DNA of 64,000 bases from Ensifer sesbaniae (GTDB lineage: Bacteria > Pseudomonadota > Alphaproteobacteria > Rhizobiales > Rhizobiaceae), in assembly GCF_013283665.1 (NCBI RefSeq), contig NZ_JABEKU010000001.1, positions 682,001 through 746,000 of the forward strand. Direction: 5' to 3'. Numbering within the stretch: position 1 is the stretch's first letter; each line of letters begins with the position of its first letter. The notes under the pieces are model-generated. The model was given only the letters and a program-made list of their open reading frames with translations, was not told the DNA's origin and ran no database searches. The position numbers and the translations under genes are program-made. This document shows, piece by piece, positions 40,196-48,331 of the stretch.

Positions 40196-40225
40196 GCCCG
40201 CTGGATCCGACCGAGCGGGCTTTTT
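40196..40225 (+). terminator. intrinsic terminator at the prophage right end
   Basis: GCCCGCT (40196-40202) and AGCGGGC (40214-40220) with an 11-base loop, followed by TTTTT. It ends the last rightward prophage unit before attR. Confidence 0.8.
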
Positions 40226-40232
40226 CGTTTCC

Positions 40233-40252
40233 GTTACCCAGAGTGTTACCCC
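40233..40252 (+). promoter_or_regulatory. candidate integrase arm-type sites, right pair
   Basis: GTTACCCA (40233-40240) and GTTACCCC (40245-40252) have the same sequence and orientation as the pair at 419-436. They lie 50 to 70 bases inside the right att repeat. They are inferred to be integrase arm sites. Confidence 0.45.
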
Positions 40253-40302
40253 GACGCTGGTCGGAGGTAGCAGGTCTAGTTGATCGGTCTGCTAAGTGCT
40301 TG

Positions 40303-40360
40303 AGAAGAATGGTGCCGCTTACGTGACTCGAACACGTGACCCCATCATTACGAATGATGT
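40303..40360. repeat. attR: 58-bp repeat inside tRNA-Thr
   Basis: Identical to 232-289. It overlaps the 3' part of the intact tRNA gene, so integration restored the tRNA with phage-borne sequence. The crossover must lie within these 58 bases. Confidence 0.95.
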
Positions 40361-40385
40361 GCTCTACCGACTGAGCTAAAGCGGC
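40310..40385 (-). tRNA. tRNA-Thr (anticodon CGU)
   Basis: A 76-nt tRNA on the minus strand. The acceptor stem GCCGCTT/AAGCGGC is followed by discriminator A and encoded CCA. The anticodon arm CATCA-TTCGTAA-TGATG has CGU in the loop, which reads ACG (Thr). The T arm has GTTCGAGTC. Its 3' two thirds are duplicated at the left end of the prophage; this copy is complete. Confidence 0.97.
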
Positions 40386-40461
40386 CCGGAGGCGGTTCCG
40401 CAGCAGACCGCGGAACGAATGTGAGGCGCTGATAAACGCAAAGCGTCAAGATTTCAAGCCA

Positions 40462-41472
40462 TCAGTTTCGAGAACTTGAAAATTCCTTGTTGGTGGCTGC
40501 GACAGGCATGGCGTTCAGGCCAAGGCGGGTGCGTGCCGCGTCGTATTCGCGCTCGAGCCGATCAACGAGACGGGCGACGGAGGTCACTTCCTTGACTGCG
40601 CCGATGCCCTGGCCGCAGCCCCAGATGTCCTTCCAGGCCTTGGCCCCTTCGGTCGCGGCGCCGAAGTCCATCTTCGACGGGTCCGCCTCCGGCAGATTGT
40701 CCGGATCCATGCCGGCAGCGGCGATCGACGGCTTGAGGTAGTTGCCGTGAATGCCTGTGAAGTAATTGGAATAGACGATGTCGGTGGCGTTGCTGTCGAC
40801 GATCATCTGCTTGTAGGCGTCGGTGGCGCGCGCCTCTTCCGTCGCGATGAACGGCGAGCCGATATAGGCCATGTCGGCACCCATCGCCTGCGCCGCCAGG
40901 ATGGCGCCGCCGGTGGCGATTGCGCCCGAGAGGAGCAGCGGCCCGTCGAACCACGAGCGGATCTCCTGGACGAGCGCAAACGGGGAAAGCGTGCCGGCAT
41001 GCCCGCCGGCACCGGCGGCAACCGCGATCAGGCCGTCGGCGCCCTTGCGGATCGCCGAATTGGCGTGGCGGTTGTTGATGACGTCATGCAGCACGATGCC
41101 GCCATAGGAATGGATAGCGGCGTTGACCTCGGGCACGGCGCCGAGCGAGGAGATCACGACGGGAACCTTGTACTTGATGCAGAGCATCAGGTCCTGCTCG
41201 AGCCGCGCATTGGACTTGTGCACGATCTGGTTGACGGCGAAGGGTGCTGCGCGCCGCGTCGGGTTCCTGGCGTCGTGATCGGCGAGCGTCTCGGTGATCT
41301 CGGCGAGCCATTCGTCGAGTTGCGATTGCGGGCGCGCGTTGAGCGCCGGGAAGGCGCCGATCACGCCGGCCTTGCATTGCGCAATCGTCAACTGCGGATT
41401 CGAGATGATGAACAGAGGGGCGCCAACGACAGGCAGTCTCGTCGTTCCGGAAAGAATTGGCGGAAGCGGCAT
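40462..41472 (-). CDS. NAD(P)H-dependent flavin oxidoreductase / nitronate monooxygenase
   Basis: A 336-residue FMN enzyme of the nitronate monooxygenase (2-nitropropane dioxygenase) family. Typical parts: RLPVVGAPLFIISNPQLTIA at the start, AVNQIVHKSN, and the FMN/active-site loop GLIAVAAGAGGHAGTLSPF, then LLLSGAIATGGAILAAQAMG and ADMAYIGSPFIATEEARATD for phosphate binding. ATG 41472 has GGAGAAAC in front; ATG 41484 is four codons upstream. A palindrome lies 34 bases before the start. The substrate cannot be read from sequence. Confidence 0.85.
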   Translation of the reverse strand: MPLPPILSGTTRLPVVGAPLFIISNPQLTIAQCKAGVIGAFPALNARPQSQLDEWLAEITETLADHDARNPTRRAAPFAVNQIVHKSNARLEQDLMLCIKYKVPVVISSLGAVPEVNAAIHSYGGIVLHDVINNRHANSAIRKGADGLIAVAAGAGGHAGTLSPFALVQEIRSWFDGPLLLSGAIATGGAILAAQAMGADMAYIGSPFIATEEARATDAYKQMIVDSNATDIVYSNYFTGIHGNYLKPSIAAAGMDPDNLPEADPSKMDFGAATEGAKAWKDIWGCGQGIGAVKEVTSVARLVDRLEREYDAARTRLGLNAMPVAATNKEFSSSRN

Positions 41473-41505
41473 CGGTTTCTCCATCCCTCGATTGGCGCAT
41501 CAAAT

Positions 41506-41531
41506 TTTTGACGTTTGCGTAAACGTCAAAA
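41506..41531. promoter_or_regulatory. 26-bp palindrome, likely operator
   Basis: TTTTGACGTTT (41506-41516) and AAACGTCAAAA (41521-41531) are exact complements around GCGT. It lies just upstream of the leftward flavin oxidoreductase gene. The symmetric ACGTTT/AAACGT core suits a dimeric TetR- or MerR-type regulator. The rest of the 41473-41813 gap shows no other feature. Confidence 0.65.
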
Positions 41532-41813
41532 TAGATAGCAGCAAGTTCGTCGCTTGCAAAGAGGTGGTTTTCGCGCTGGCGGCGCGGGCCTATCCTTGCG
41601 AACGCCCGCGAAGTTGTCGCGTTTTCCCCGGGCTTGGTCGGTCGACTTGGCCGCCGGACTTGCGGATTCCGAAAGCAGCGGTTACGCAATTGTTAACAAA
41701 ACCAACGGCGTGCCTCCAGATTTAACCGTTGGGGCCCTTGGGGACAGTTCGAGGGGCCGATCGGCCGGAGTGCGCCGGCAGGCCCAAAGCCCTGCCTACA
41801 CAGAGGACTTGAT

Positions 41814-43016
41814 GTGAGCGGACTTGAGACTGCAATCAGAAACGCGCTGGAGCGCTCCGACCGCGCCAGCGCGGAAACACGTGCCCGCATCTACCAGTCG
41901 GCCCGTCAGGCGCTGGAAGCCGGATTGCAGAAGCAGGGAATTGACGACGTCAACGTCATCGCCCAGCAGCGCCATCGGCTGGAGGCGGTGATCCATGCGA
42001 TCGAAACGGAGGAGCGGGCGGCCCTGCGGGCACGGCCGCCGGTGCCTCCCGCCGCCACTCCGCCCGTCACCAGCGTCGACGAAAATGTCCGCGCACGCGG
42101 ACCGGAGCAGCCGCGTGTCGAGCCGCAATCCCGGCCTCAAACCCAACCACAGTCTCCTCAGGCGGATCGCCGCGAGCCTGGCTTTGCGGCCGATGCGCCC
42201 CGTTCCACGGCGGGAGACGGTGGTCTCGGTGGACTTCGCGCCGAACGTGACGGCCCGGTCGTTTCGACGCATGCGGCTGCAGATACAATGGCAAAGGGCG
42301 CGGAGGTCACCGCCGCCGCGCCGGAAGTTCGCGGCGATACCGATCGAAGGCGGCGCCGCAAGCGCAGCCGCTTTCTGTCGTTCACCATGGTCGTCGTCAC
42401 CCTCGCCGCCGCCGCGGGTGCTGCCGCCTGGTGGGTGCAGACCAATGACCTCCTGAAATCCGCGGCCGAACGCGACACCAACGTCGCCAATCCGCCGGCG
42501 TCGGTGGCATCGGAAGATTTCGACGGGGCGGCGGGTCTGCAAACTCTCGGCGCTCAGCAGGGCTTCACCGGCGATTGGGTGGAGGTTTTCGCGCCGACAA
42601 ACGCCGGCGCGGTCACAGCCGGCTCACGCGCCAAGGCCGAACCGGTGGATGACGATGGCGGCAAGCGTATCCAGCTCACCTCTTCTTCCGCCGAAACGGA
42701 AGGCGACATCACCATCGAGATCCCGGCGGCAGTCCTGGCGCAGCTTTCCGGTAAAACCTCGACTATGGCGCTGACAGTGCAGGCGCAGCCGGGCAAGACG
42801 ACCGAGTTCGCCGTCGAGTGCAATTTCTCTTCGCTCGGCGAATGCGGCCGTCATCGCTTCACGGTGCATGACGAGCGGCTCGACATGCTGTTCAAGATCA
42901 CCTTCGATCGCAGCCTTGCGCCGAATTCCGCCGGCCGGATCGTGATCAACAGCGATATCAGCGGCGAAGGCAAGAGCCTCAACCTTTACGCCATTCGCGT
43001 TCTTCCGGGCCAATAA
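41814..43016 (+). CDS. hypothetical single-pass membrane protein (400 aa)
   Basis: A 400-residue protein. Residues 1-65 are helical (MSGLETAIRNALERSDRASA), 70-185 are Pro/Arg/Gln-rich and disordered, an RRRRRKRSR stop precedes one transmembrane helix (SFTMVVVTLAAAAGAAAWWV) near 200, and the rest is a beta-rich periplasmic domain with a Cys pair (ECNFSSLGECGRH). GTG 41814 follows GAGGA. It is conserved in position next to ppk2 as far as I recall in rhizobia. Function unknown. Confidence 0.7.
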   Translation: MSGLETAIRNALERSDRASAETRARIYQSARQALEAGLQKQGIDDVNVIAQQRHRLEAVIHAIETEERAALRARPPVPPAATPPVTSVDENVRARGPEQPRVEPQSRPQTQPQSPQADRREPGFAADAPRSTAGDGGLGGLRAERDGPVVSTHAAADTMAKGAEVTAAAPEVRGDTDRRRRRKRSRFLSFTMVVVTLAAAAGAAAWWVQTNDLLKSAAERDTNVANPPASVASEDFDGAAGLQTLGAQQGFTGDWVEVFAPTNAGAVTAGSRAKAEPVDDDGGKRIQLTSSSAETEGDITIEIPAAVLAQLSGKTSTMALTVQAQPGKTTEFAVECNFSSLGECGRHRFTVHDERLDMLFKITFDRSLAPNSAGRIVINSDISGEGKSLNLYAIRVLPGQ

Positions 43017-43124
43017 GCTTCCCCGGTCGAGGGCCCTGGGGCGCCTACGAACCGCTGGGCGCCGGACGGGCGACCGTTTTCGCCGCCGATCCGGGCATGG
43101 CGTCCGGTCACCGACGTTTGAGCG

Positions 43125-44018
43125 CTACTTCAGAAAGCCCGGGCCGGATCCGACGATCTTGTCGTCGACCGCGCCGATCGCATCCTTGTCCTTGCCGTCA
43201 TAGTCGAGCGCGCAAAGGATATGGCGGATGAGATTGAGGCGTGCGCGCCGCTTGTCGTTGCCGCGCACCACGGTCCAGGGTGCGTGGTCCGTGTGCGTCG
43301 CCTTCAGCATCTCGTCACGCTTTGCCGTGTAGTCGTCCCATTTGTTGAGGGCGGCGATGTCCATCGGTGAGAGCTTCCAGATCTTCAGCGGATCGTGGCG
43401 GCGATCGTGGAAGCGCTTGAGCTGCATCTCGCGGCCGATGTTGATCCAGAATTTGAAGAACTGGATATCCTCATGCACGATCATCTTCTCGAAGCGCGGC
43501 ACCTGCTTCAGGAACTGCTTGTGCTGCTCGGGCGTGCAGAAGCCCATGACCGGCTCGACGCCGGCGCGGTTGTACCAGGAACGGTCGAACAGCACGAATT
43601 CGCCTGCCGTCGGCATGGTCGCGACATAGCGCTGGAAATACCATTGCCCGTGTTCGGTCTCCGTCGGCTTCGTCAGCGCTACGATACGGGCCCAGCGCGG
43701 GTTCAGGTTATCCATCGTCGCATGGATCGCGCCGCCCTTGCCGGCCGCGTCGCGGCCCTCGAACAGCGCCATGATGCGTTTTCCGGTCTTCTGCTGCCAG
43801 AGCTGAACCTTGACGAGTTCGATCTGGAGTTTCTCCAGCGTCGCCAAATATTCTTCCTCGTCGAGTTTCTTCTTGTAGGGATAATCGTCGGAAGAGAAGG
43901 CCGCGTCGTCGATCCACTTCGGCAACTCGGGATTGTCGATGTCGAAGATGCGGCTCTTGCCGCCGATCTGCAACTCCACTGCGCGGCTTTCCGCCTTTTC
44001 CGTCTCCGCTAACGCCAT
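43125..44018 (-). CDS. ppk2: polyphosphate kinase 2
   Basis: A 297-residue PPK2 that transfers phosphate between polyphosphate and nucleotides. Walker A-like [16 protein letters not shown] near residue 100, Walker B-like [18 protein letters not shown] near 160, and the lid region with [15 protein letters not shown] are all present. ATG 44018 follows GAAGGGGCGAG; the upstream in-frame sequence is not conserved in character. It diverges from phoR, fitting phosphate-starvation control, although no clear Pho box is seen in the shared gap. Confidence 0.92.
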   Translation of the reverse strand: MALAETEKAESRAVELQIGGKSRIFDIDNPELPKWIDDAAFSSDDYPYKKKLDEEEYLATLEKLQIELVKVQLWQQKTGKRIMALFEGRDAAGKGGAIHATMDNLNPRWARIVALTKPTETEHGQWYFQRYVATMPTAGEFVLFDRSWYNRAGVEPVMGFCTPEQHKQFLKQVPRFEKMIVHEDIQFFKFWINIGREMQLKRFHDRRHDPLKIWKLSPMDIAALNKWDDYTAKRDEMLKATHTDHAPWTVVRGNDKRRARLNLIRHILCALDYDGKDKDAIGAVDDKIVGSGPGFLK

Positions 44019-44202
44019 CTGCTCGCCCCTTCGGCCTGGCGCACGGCTCCGAAAACCGGCTTCGATCATCGGCGGGATCATGCGCGTTTTCAAACTCTCG
44101 GAGCTCCGGACAGCGCCGAAAAGACGCGGTGCCCGGGGCTCGATTTCCTTGGAGGAGGCCACAATTGCATTGCGGATTCAAGCCGGTCGTGAAAATCATG
44201 TC

Positions 44203-45519
44203 ATGAAGGATCGCTATTCCTCGGCCATTTTGGTCCGGGAGGTAGAGAAAGTGATTCATGAGGATGTCGCGGTGGACGGTTCGAAAGCGTTCTGGCGGGA
44301 CCTGGTTCCGCGGCTGAAAGCAGAGCGCTGGCTGCTGAGCCTTACTCTGCTGCTGGCAATCCTTGCGACCATCGCCGGCATCCACTTTCTCATCGTTTTG
44401 CCGTTTTGGATCGTTCTGGTTGCAGCTTTGCTGAATCGTAGCGCGCCGGCCTCGGTGATCTTGAGCCCCACCAAGGCTGTGGTTGCGGCTGGCCCGACCA
44501 GCGATCCGCTGGCGCCCGCGCTGAATGCGCTCGACATGCCGGTGCTGGTGGTGGCCGCCGACGAGACGGTGGTCTTCCAGAACATCGCTGCGGAAAAGGC
44601 CTTCGGCACCATACCGCCAAACACCTATCTGGCCGCAAAGGTGCGCTCGCCGGGCATTCTCGACATGGTTCGCGAGACGATGGCGACCGGAAAGGCCAAC
44701 CAGATCGAACATACCGAACGCTTGCCGTCGGATGCGGTCTATATCGTGCGCGTTGCACCGGCCGAGGTTCCCGGCGACGGGGCGGGCAGGCGGATATTCC
44801 TGCTGACCTACCGCGATATCTCGCAGGCACGCCGCATAGACCGCATGCGTTCGGACTTCGTCGCCAATGCCAGCCACGAGTTGCGGACGCCGCTGGCATC
44901 GCTGCGCGGTTTCATCGAGACCCTCCAGGGCCCGGCGCGCAACGACCTGAAGGCGCAGGAGAAATTCTTCGGCATCATGCACGAGCAGGTCACGCGCATG
45001 AGCCGCCTCGTCGATGATCTCCTGTCGCTTTCGCGACTGGAACTGCGCTCGCATATCGCGCCCGACGATCCGGTGGACCTCGCGCCCTTGCTTGGCCATG
45101 TCCGCGACAGCCTGCTGCCGTTGGCGAAGGACCTCGATGTCACGGTCTCTCTCGTGGTGCCGGACAGGCCCGTCGTCGTGCAGGGTGACCGCGACGAACT
45201 CATCGAGGTCTTCGAGAACCTGATCGAAAACGCCTGCAAGTATGGCCAGGAGGGCAAGAAGGTCGACATAATCCTGCGCGGCGGCGAAGAGGACGCCCAG
45301 GCGGAAGTGATCGTGAAGGACTACGGGCCGGGCATTCCCGCCGAGCATGTACCGCGCATTACCGAGCGGTTTTACCGGGTCAATGTCGAGGCCAGTCGAT
45401 CGAAAAAGGGCACCGGATTGGGCCTCGCCATTGTCAAGCACATCCTCACCCGCCACCGTGCTCGGCTGCTGATCCATTCAGAGATCGGCAAAGGTACGAC
45501 TTTTACGGTCCGGTTCTGA
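44203..45519 (+). CDS. phoR: phosphate regulon sensor histidine kinase PhoR
   Basis: A 438-residue sensor kinase. Two close transmembrane helices (LLSLTLLLAILATIAGIHFL and the following stretch) are near residues 45-80, a PAS domain near 105-200, HisKA with H225 in ASHELRTPLASLRGF, N box ENLIENACKYG, G1 KDYGPGIP, and G2 GTGLGLAIVKHI. It phosphorylates PhoB when phosphate is low. The start is uncertain: ATG 44203 lacks a good ribosome site, while GGAGGAGG lies ahead of an in-frame TTG at 44170. Confidence 0.93.
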   Translation: MKDRYSSAILVREVEKVIHEDVAVDGSKAFWRDLVPRLKAERWLLSLTLLLAILATIAGIHFLIVLPFWIVLVAALLNRSAPASVILSPTKAVVAAGPTSDPLAPALNALDMPVLVVAADETVVFQNIAAEKAFGTIPPNTYLAAKVRSPGILDMVRETMATGKANQIEHTERLPSDAVYIVRVAPAEVPGDGAGRRIFLLTYRDISQARRIDRMRSDFVANASHELRTPLASLRGFIETLQGPARNDLKAQEKFFGIMHEQVTRMSRLVDDLLSLSRLELRSHIAPDDPVDLAPLLGHVRDSLLPLAKDLDVTVSLVVPDRPVVVQGDRDELIEVFENLIENACKYGQEGKKVDIILRGGEEDAQAEVIVKDYGPGIPAEHVPRITERFYRVNVEASRSKKGTGLGLAIVKHILTRHRARLLIHSEIGKGTTFTVRF

Positions 45520-45580
45520 CATATTGGCGCGGGAAAGCCTGGGTACGTTCATTTTATCTTAGTGTTTTCAATGGCATGAG

Positions 45581-45613
45581 CTGTCATAAATGTTTCGTCA
45601 AACTGACATAAAA
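45581..45613 (+). promoter_or_regulatory. Pho box upstream of pstS
   Basis: Three 11-bp units in phase: CTGTCATAAAT (45581-45591), GTTTCGTCAAA (45592-45602, degenerate) and CTGACATAAAA (45603-45613). The first and third match the PhoB half-site CTGTCAT with AT-rich spacer. The site is about 100 bases before the pstS start, so PhoB would activate the pst operon. Confidence 0.85.
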
Positions 45614-45714
45614 GGTGTGGCTATCGGCGGCTAACTAGGGGCAGCCGATAAGACGGCGAAGAGCGCTGCAACGCTTGGCGCACACCAACACAAGCCCATT
45701 CTGGGAGAACTTTT

Positions 45715-46749
45715 ATGAAAGCTCTTAAACTCACTGTCGCGGCGCTGGTAGCGTCTGCCGCATTTGCCGGCGCAGCCGCCGCCCGTGACCAGGTTCAGGT
45801 CGCTGGTTCCTCGACCGTTCTTCCCTACGCTAAGATCGTCGCCGAGACGTTCGGCGAGACCTTCCCCGATTTCAAGACCCCGGTCGTTGAATCCGGCGGC
45901 TCCTCCGCCGGCCTGAAGGAATTCTGCAAGGGCGTCGGCCCGGACACCATCGACATCGCCAACTCCTCGCGCAAGATCAAGGACAAGGAAGTCGAGGCCT
46001 GCAAGGCCGCCGGCGTGACCGAAATCCAGGAAGTCAAGATCGGTTATGACGGCATCGTCTTCGCAACCGACGCCGGCAATGCCGACCTCGCCCTGAAGCC
46101 GGTCGATCTCTACAAGGCGCTCGCTGCTGAAGTCGTCGTCGACGGCAAGATCGTTGCCAACCCCTACAAGAAGTGGTCGGAAGTCAACTCCGCGCTTCCG
46201 GACGTTGATATCGCCGCTTTCATCCCGGGCGAAAAGCACGGCACCCGCGAAGTCTTCGAAGAGAAGATCCTCGCTGCAGGTTGCAAGGAAGCTGGCGCCG
46301 TTGACGTCATCAAGGCTGCCGTTTCCGACGAAAAGCAGCAGCACAGCAAGTGCGTCGCAGTCCGTAAGGACGGCATGGCCGTCGACATCGACGGCGACTA
46401 CACCGAAACGCTCGCCCGTATCGCTGCCAACAAGAACGGCATCGGCGTCTTCGGCCTGTCCTTCTACGAAAACAACGCCGACAAGCTGAAGGTCGCGACC
46501 GTCAACGGCATCGTACCCTCGACCGAAACGATCGCTTCCGGCGAGTATCCGGTTTCCCGCCCGCTGTTCTTCTACGTCAAGAAGGCTCACCTCGGCGTCA
46601 TTCCGGGCCTCAAGGAATATGTTGAGTTCTTCATCGACGACCAGATGATCGGCCCGGACGGCCCGCTCGCCGAGTACGGCCTGGTTGCTGCTCCGGACGC
46701 CGAGCGCGAAGAAATTCGCAAGGGCTTCGAAGCCGGCAACATGCTCTGA
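45715..46749 (+). CDS. pstS: phosphate-binding protein PstS
   Basis: A 344-residue periplasmic phosphate receptor. The signal peptide is MKALKLTVAALVASAAFAGA. VAGSSTVLPYAKIVAETFGE is the phosphate-binding N-terminal motif, ESGGSSAGLKEFCKG and GEKHGTREVFEEKIL give further binding residues, and SRPLFFYVK the hinge. Two Cys (FCKG and ACKAAG) may form a disulfide. It is followed by a stable hairpin that separates it from pstC. Confidence 0.96.
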   Translation: MKALKLTVAALVASAAFAGAAAARDQVQVAGSSTVLPYAKIVAETFGETFPDFKTPVVESGGSSAGLKEFCKGVGPDTIDIANSSRKIKDKEVEACKAAGVTEIQEVKIGYDGIVFATDAGNADLALKPVDLYKALAAEVVVDGKIVANPYKKWSEVNSALPDVDIAAFIPGEKHGTREVFEEKILAAGCKEAGAVDVIKAAVSDEKQQHSKCVAVRKDGMAVDIDGDYTETLARIAANKNGIGVFGLSFYENNADKLKVATVNGIVPSTETIASGEYPVSRPLFFYVKKAHLGVIPGLKEYVEFFIDDQMIGPDGPLAEYGLVAAPDAEREEIRKGFEAGNML

Positions 46750-46758
46750 TAACGACAA

Positions 46759-46788
46759 GCCCCGGCGCGACCTTTTTCGCGCCGGGGC
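46759..46788 (+). terminator. stable pstS-pstC intergenic hairpin
   Basis: GCCCCGGCGCG (46759-46769) and CGCGCCGGGGC (46778-46788) form an 11-bp GC-rich stem. There is no T tract after the stem (the T run lies in the loop). It is best read as an mRNA 3'-end stabiliser or partial terminator that lets pstS RNA exceed pstC RNA. Confidence 0.7.
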
Positions 46789-46846
46789 ATGCCTTCATTC
46801 GATTTGCCGGCGGCTCATGGACGGGCGATGCCGGGGAGACGTGCCG

Positions 46847-48331
46847 ATGAGTACTTCGCTCCTTCTTTTGCTAATTGTTGTTATTGGTTTCATTGCCTAT
46901 TTTGCCGGTCGCGCACGGTCGCTGGCGCAGTCTGGCGGCAAGCTCTCCAACCTCCATTCCTTGCCGGGCTACCACGGTAGCTACGTCGCCATCTGGGCGA
47001 TGCTGCCAGCGGCGCTCGTTCTCGGCACCTGGCTGATTGCGGCACCCATCTATATCGACGGAAGCACGCGCGCCGCCCTGCCGGACACCGTCCAGAGTCA
47101 GGGCGGGGCCGCGGTTCAGCTCGCGCTCGGCCAGGTCAAATCCGTTGCCGGCGGCCTGCTGCGCTTGAGCGGCGAGGAGCTTTCGGCGCTCGAAAACGGT
47201 AGCGCCAATCTTCGCTCGACGCTCGCATCCAAGGGCGTTGCCCTTGCCGGCGAAGGCGAGCCCTACATGGTCACCGTCGCCCAGCATTTCAACGCGATGA
47301 CCGTTGCCAATCGCTGGCTCATGACGGCCGCCGTTCTGCTGGTCGCAATCGCCGGCGGCATCTACGCCATCCGCAACGTCGCCACCCGCTTCCGCGCGCG
47401 CAACCAGGTCGAACGGGTCATTCTCGGCTCGCTGATCGTCGCATCTTCGATCGCCATCCTGACGACGGTCGGTATCGTTGCCTCGATGCTGTCGGAAGCC
47501 GGTCGCTTCTTCACCATGGTCTCGCCGTTCGAGTTCTTCTTCGGCACCGTTTGGGATCCGCGCTTCGCCGCTGCCGGCAGCGGTGGCGCCTCCGGCCAGT
47601 TCGGCCTTCTCCCGCTTCTCGCAGGCACGCTCTACATCGCCTTCGTCGCCATGCTGTTTGCGGTGCCGATCGGCCTTTTCGCGGCCATCTACATGGCGGA
47701 ATATGCGAACCCGCGCTTGCGTTCGACCGCAAAGCCGCTGCTCGAAGTGCTCGCCGGCATCCCGACCATCGTCTACGGTTTCTTCGCGCTGGTGACCGTC
47801 GGTCCGTTCCTGCGTGACATCTCGGCGCAGCTGAACGGTCTTGCCACCGGCAACTACCAGAACTTCATCCAGGCGCAGAGCGTGGTCACCGCCGGCATCG
47901 TCATGGGCATCATGCTGATCCCGTTCGTGTCGTCGCTCTCCGACGACATCATCACCCAGGTGCCGCGCGCACTGCGTGACGGGTCGCTGGGTCTCGGCGC
48001 CACCCGCTCGGAAACGGTGAAGAAGGTCATCCTTCCGGCAGCCCTTCCGGGCATTGTCGGCGCGCTGCTTCTGACCGCGTCTCGCGCCGTCGGCGAAACG
48101 ATGATCGTGGTGCTGGCGGCCGGTGTCGCCGCCCGCATGCAGATCAACCCCTTCGAGCCGATGACGACCGTGACCGTGAAGATCGTCAACCAGTTGACGG
48201 GCGACCTCGAGTTCACCTCGCCGCAGACGCTGGTCGCCTTCGCATTGGGCATCACGCTCTTCGTCATCACGCTCGGCCTCAACATTTACGCGCTCTACAT
48301 CGTGCGCAAATACCGGGAACAGTACGAATGA
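46847..48331 (+). CDS. pstC: phosphate ABC transporter permease PstC
   Basis: A 494-residue inner-membrane permease. It has a long rhizobial-type N-terminal extension with two extra helices (LLLLLIVVIGFIAYFAG and the AMLPAALVLGTWLIAAPIYI stretch). The transport core has the EAA loop in ALRDGSLGLGATRSETVKKV followed by ILPAALPGIVGA. ATG 46847 follows GGGGAG. The stop overlaps the pstA ATG by ATGA. It forms the channel with PstA. Confidence 0.95.
   Translation: MSTSLLLLLIVVIGFIAYFAGRARSLAQSGGKLSNLHSLPGYHGSYVAIWAMLPAALVLGTWLIAAPIYIDGSTRAALPDTVQSQGGAAVQLALGQVKSVAGGLLRLSGEELSALENGSANLRSTLASKGVALAGEGEPYMVTVAQHFNAMTVANRWLMTAAVLLVAIAGGIYAIRNVATRFRARNQVERVILGSLIVASSIAILTTVGIVASMLSEAGRFFTMVSPFEFFFGTVWDPRFAAAGSGGASGQFGLLPLLAGTLYIAFVAMLFAVPIGLFAAIYMAEYANPRLRSTAKPLLEVLAGIPTIVYGFFALVTVGPFLRDISAQLNGLATGNYQNFIQAQSVVTAGIVMGIMLIPFVSSLSDDIITQVPRALRDGSLGLGATRSETVKKVILPAALPGIVGALLLTASRAVGETMIVVLAAGVAARMQINPFEPMTTVTVKIVNQLTGDLEFTSPQTLVAFALGITLFVITLGLNIYALYIVRKYREQYE

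Larger units (their letters stand above)
232..40360. mobile_element. complete temperate podovirus-like prophage in tRNA-Thr(CGU)
   Basis: The element is bounded by perfect 58-bp repeats, has a tyrosine integrase at the left end, and carries early, packaging, capsid, tail, ejection, fibre and lysis genes in an unbroken order. The virion module has P22-like portal and stabilisation proteins, an SU10-like capsid protein and ejection proteins, but no tape measure, sheath or tail-tube gene. This suggests a short tail. All essential structural genes look full length, so the phage may still be inducible. The one visible defect is a frameshift at about 4320 in a small non-structural gene. About a quarter of the element is accessory cargo. 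Confidence 0.93.

Noticed and set aside
43708..45477. A 589-codon open frame on the minus strand across phoR
   Set aside because: It is the antisense shadow of phoR and ppk2 in GC-rich DNA; the plus-strand kinase motifs are unambiguous.
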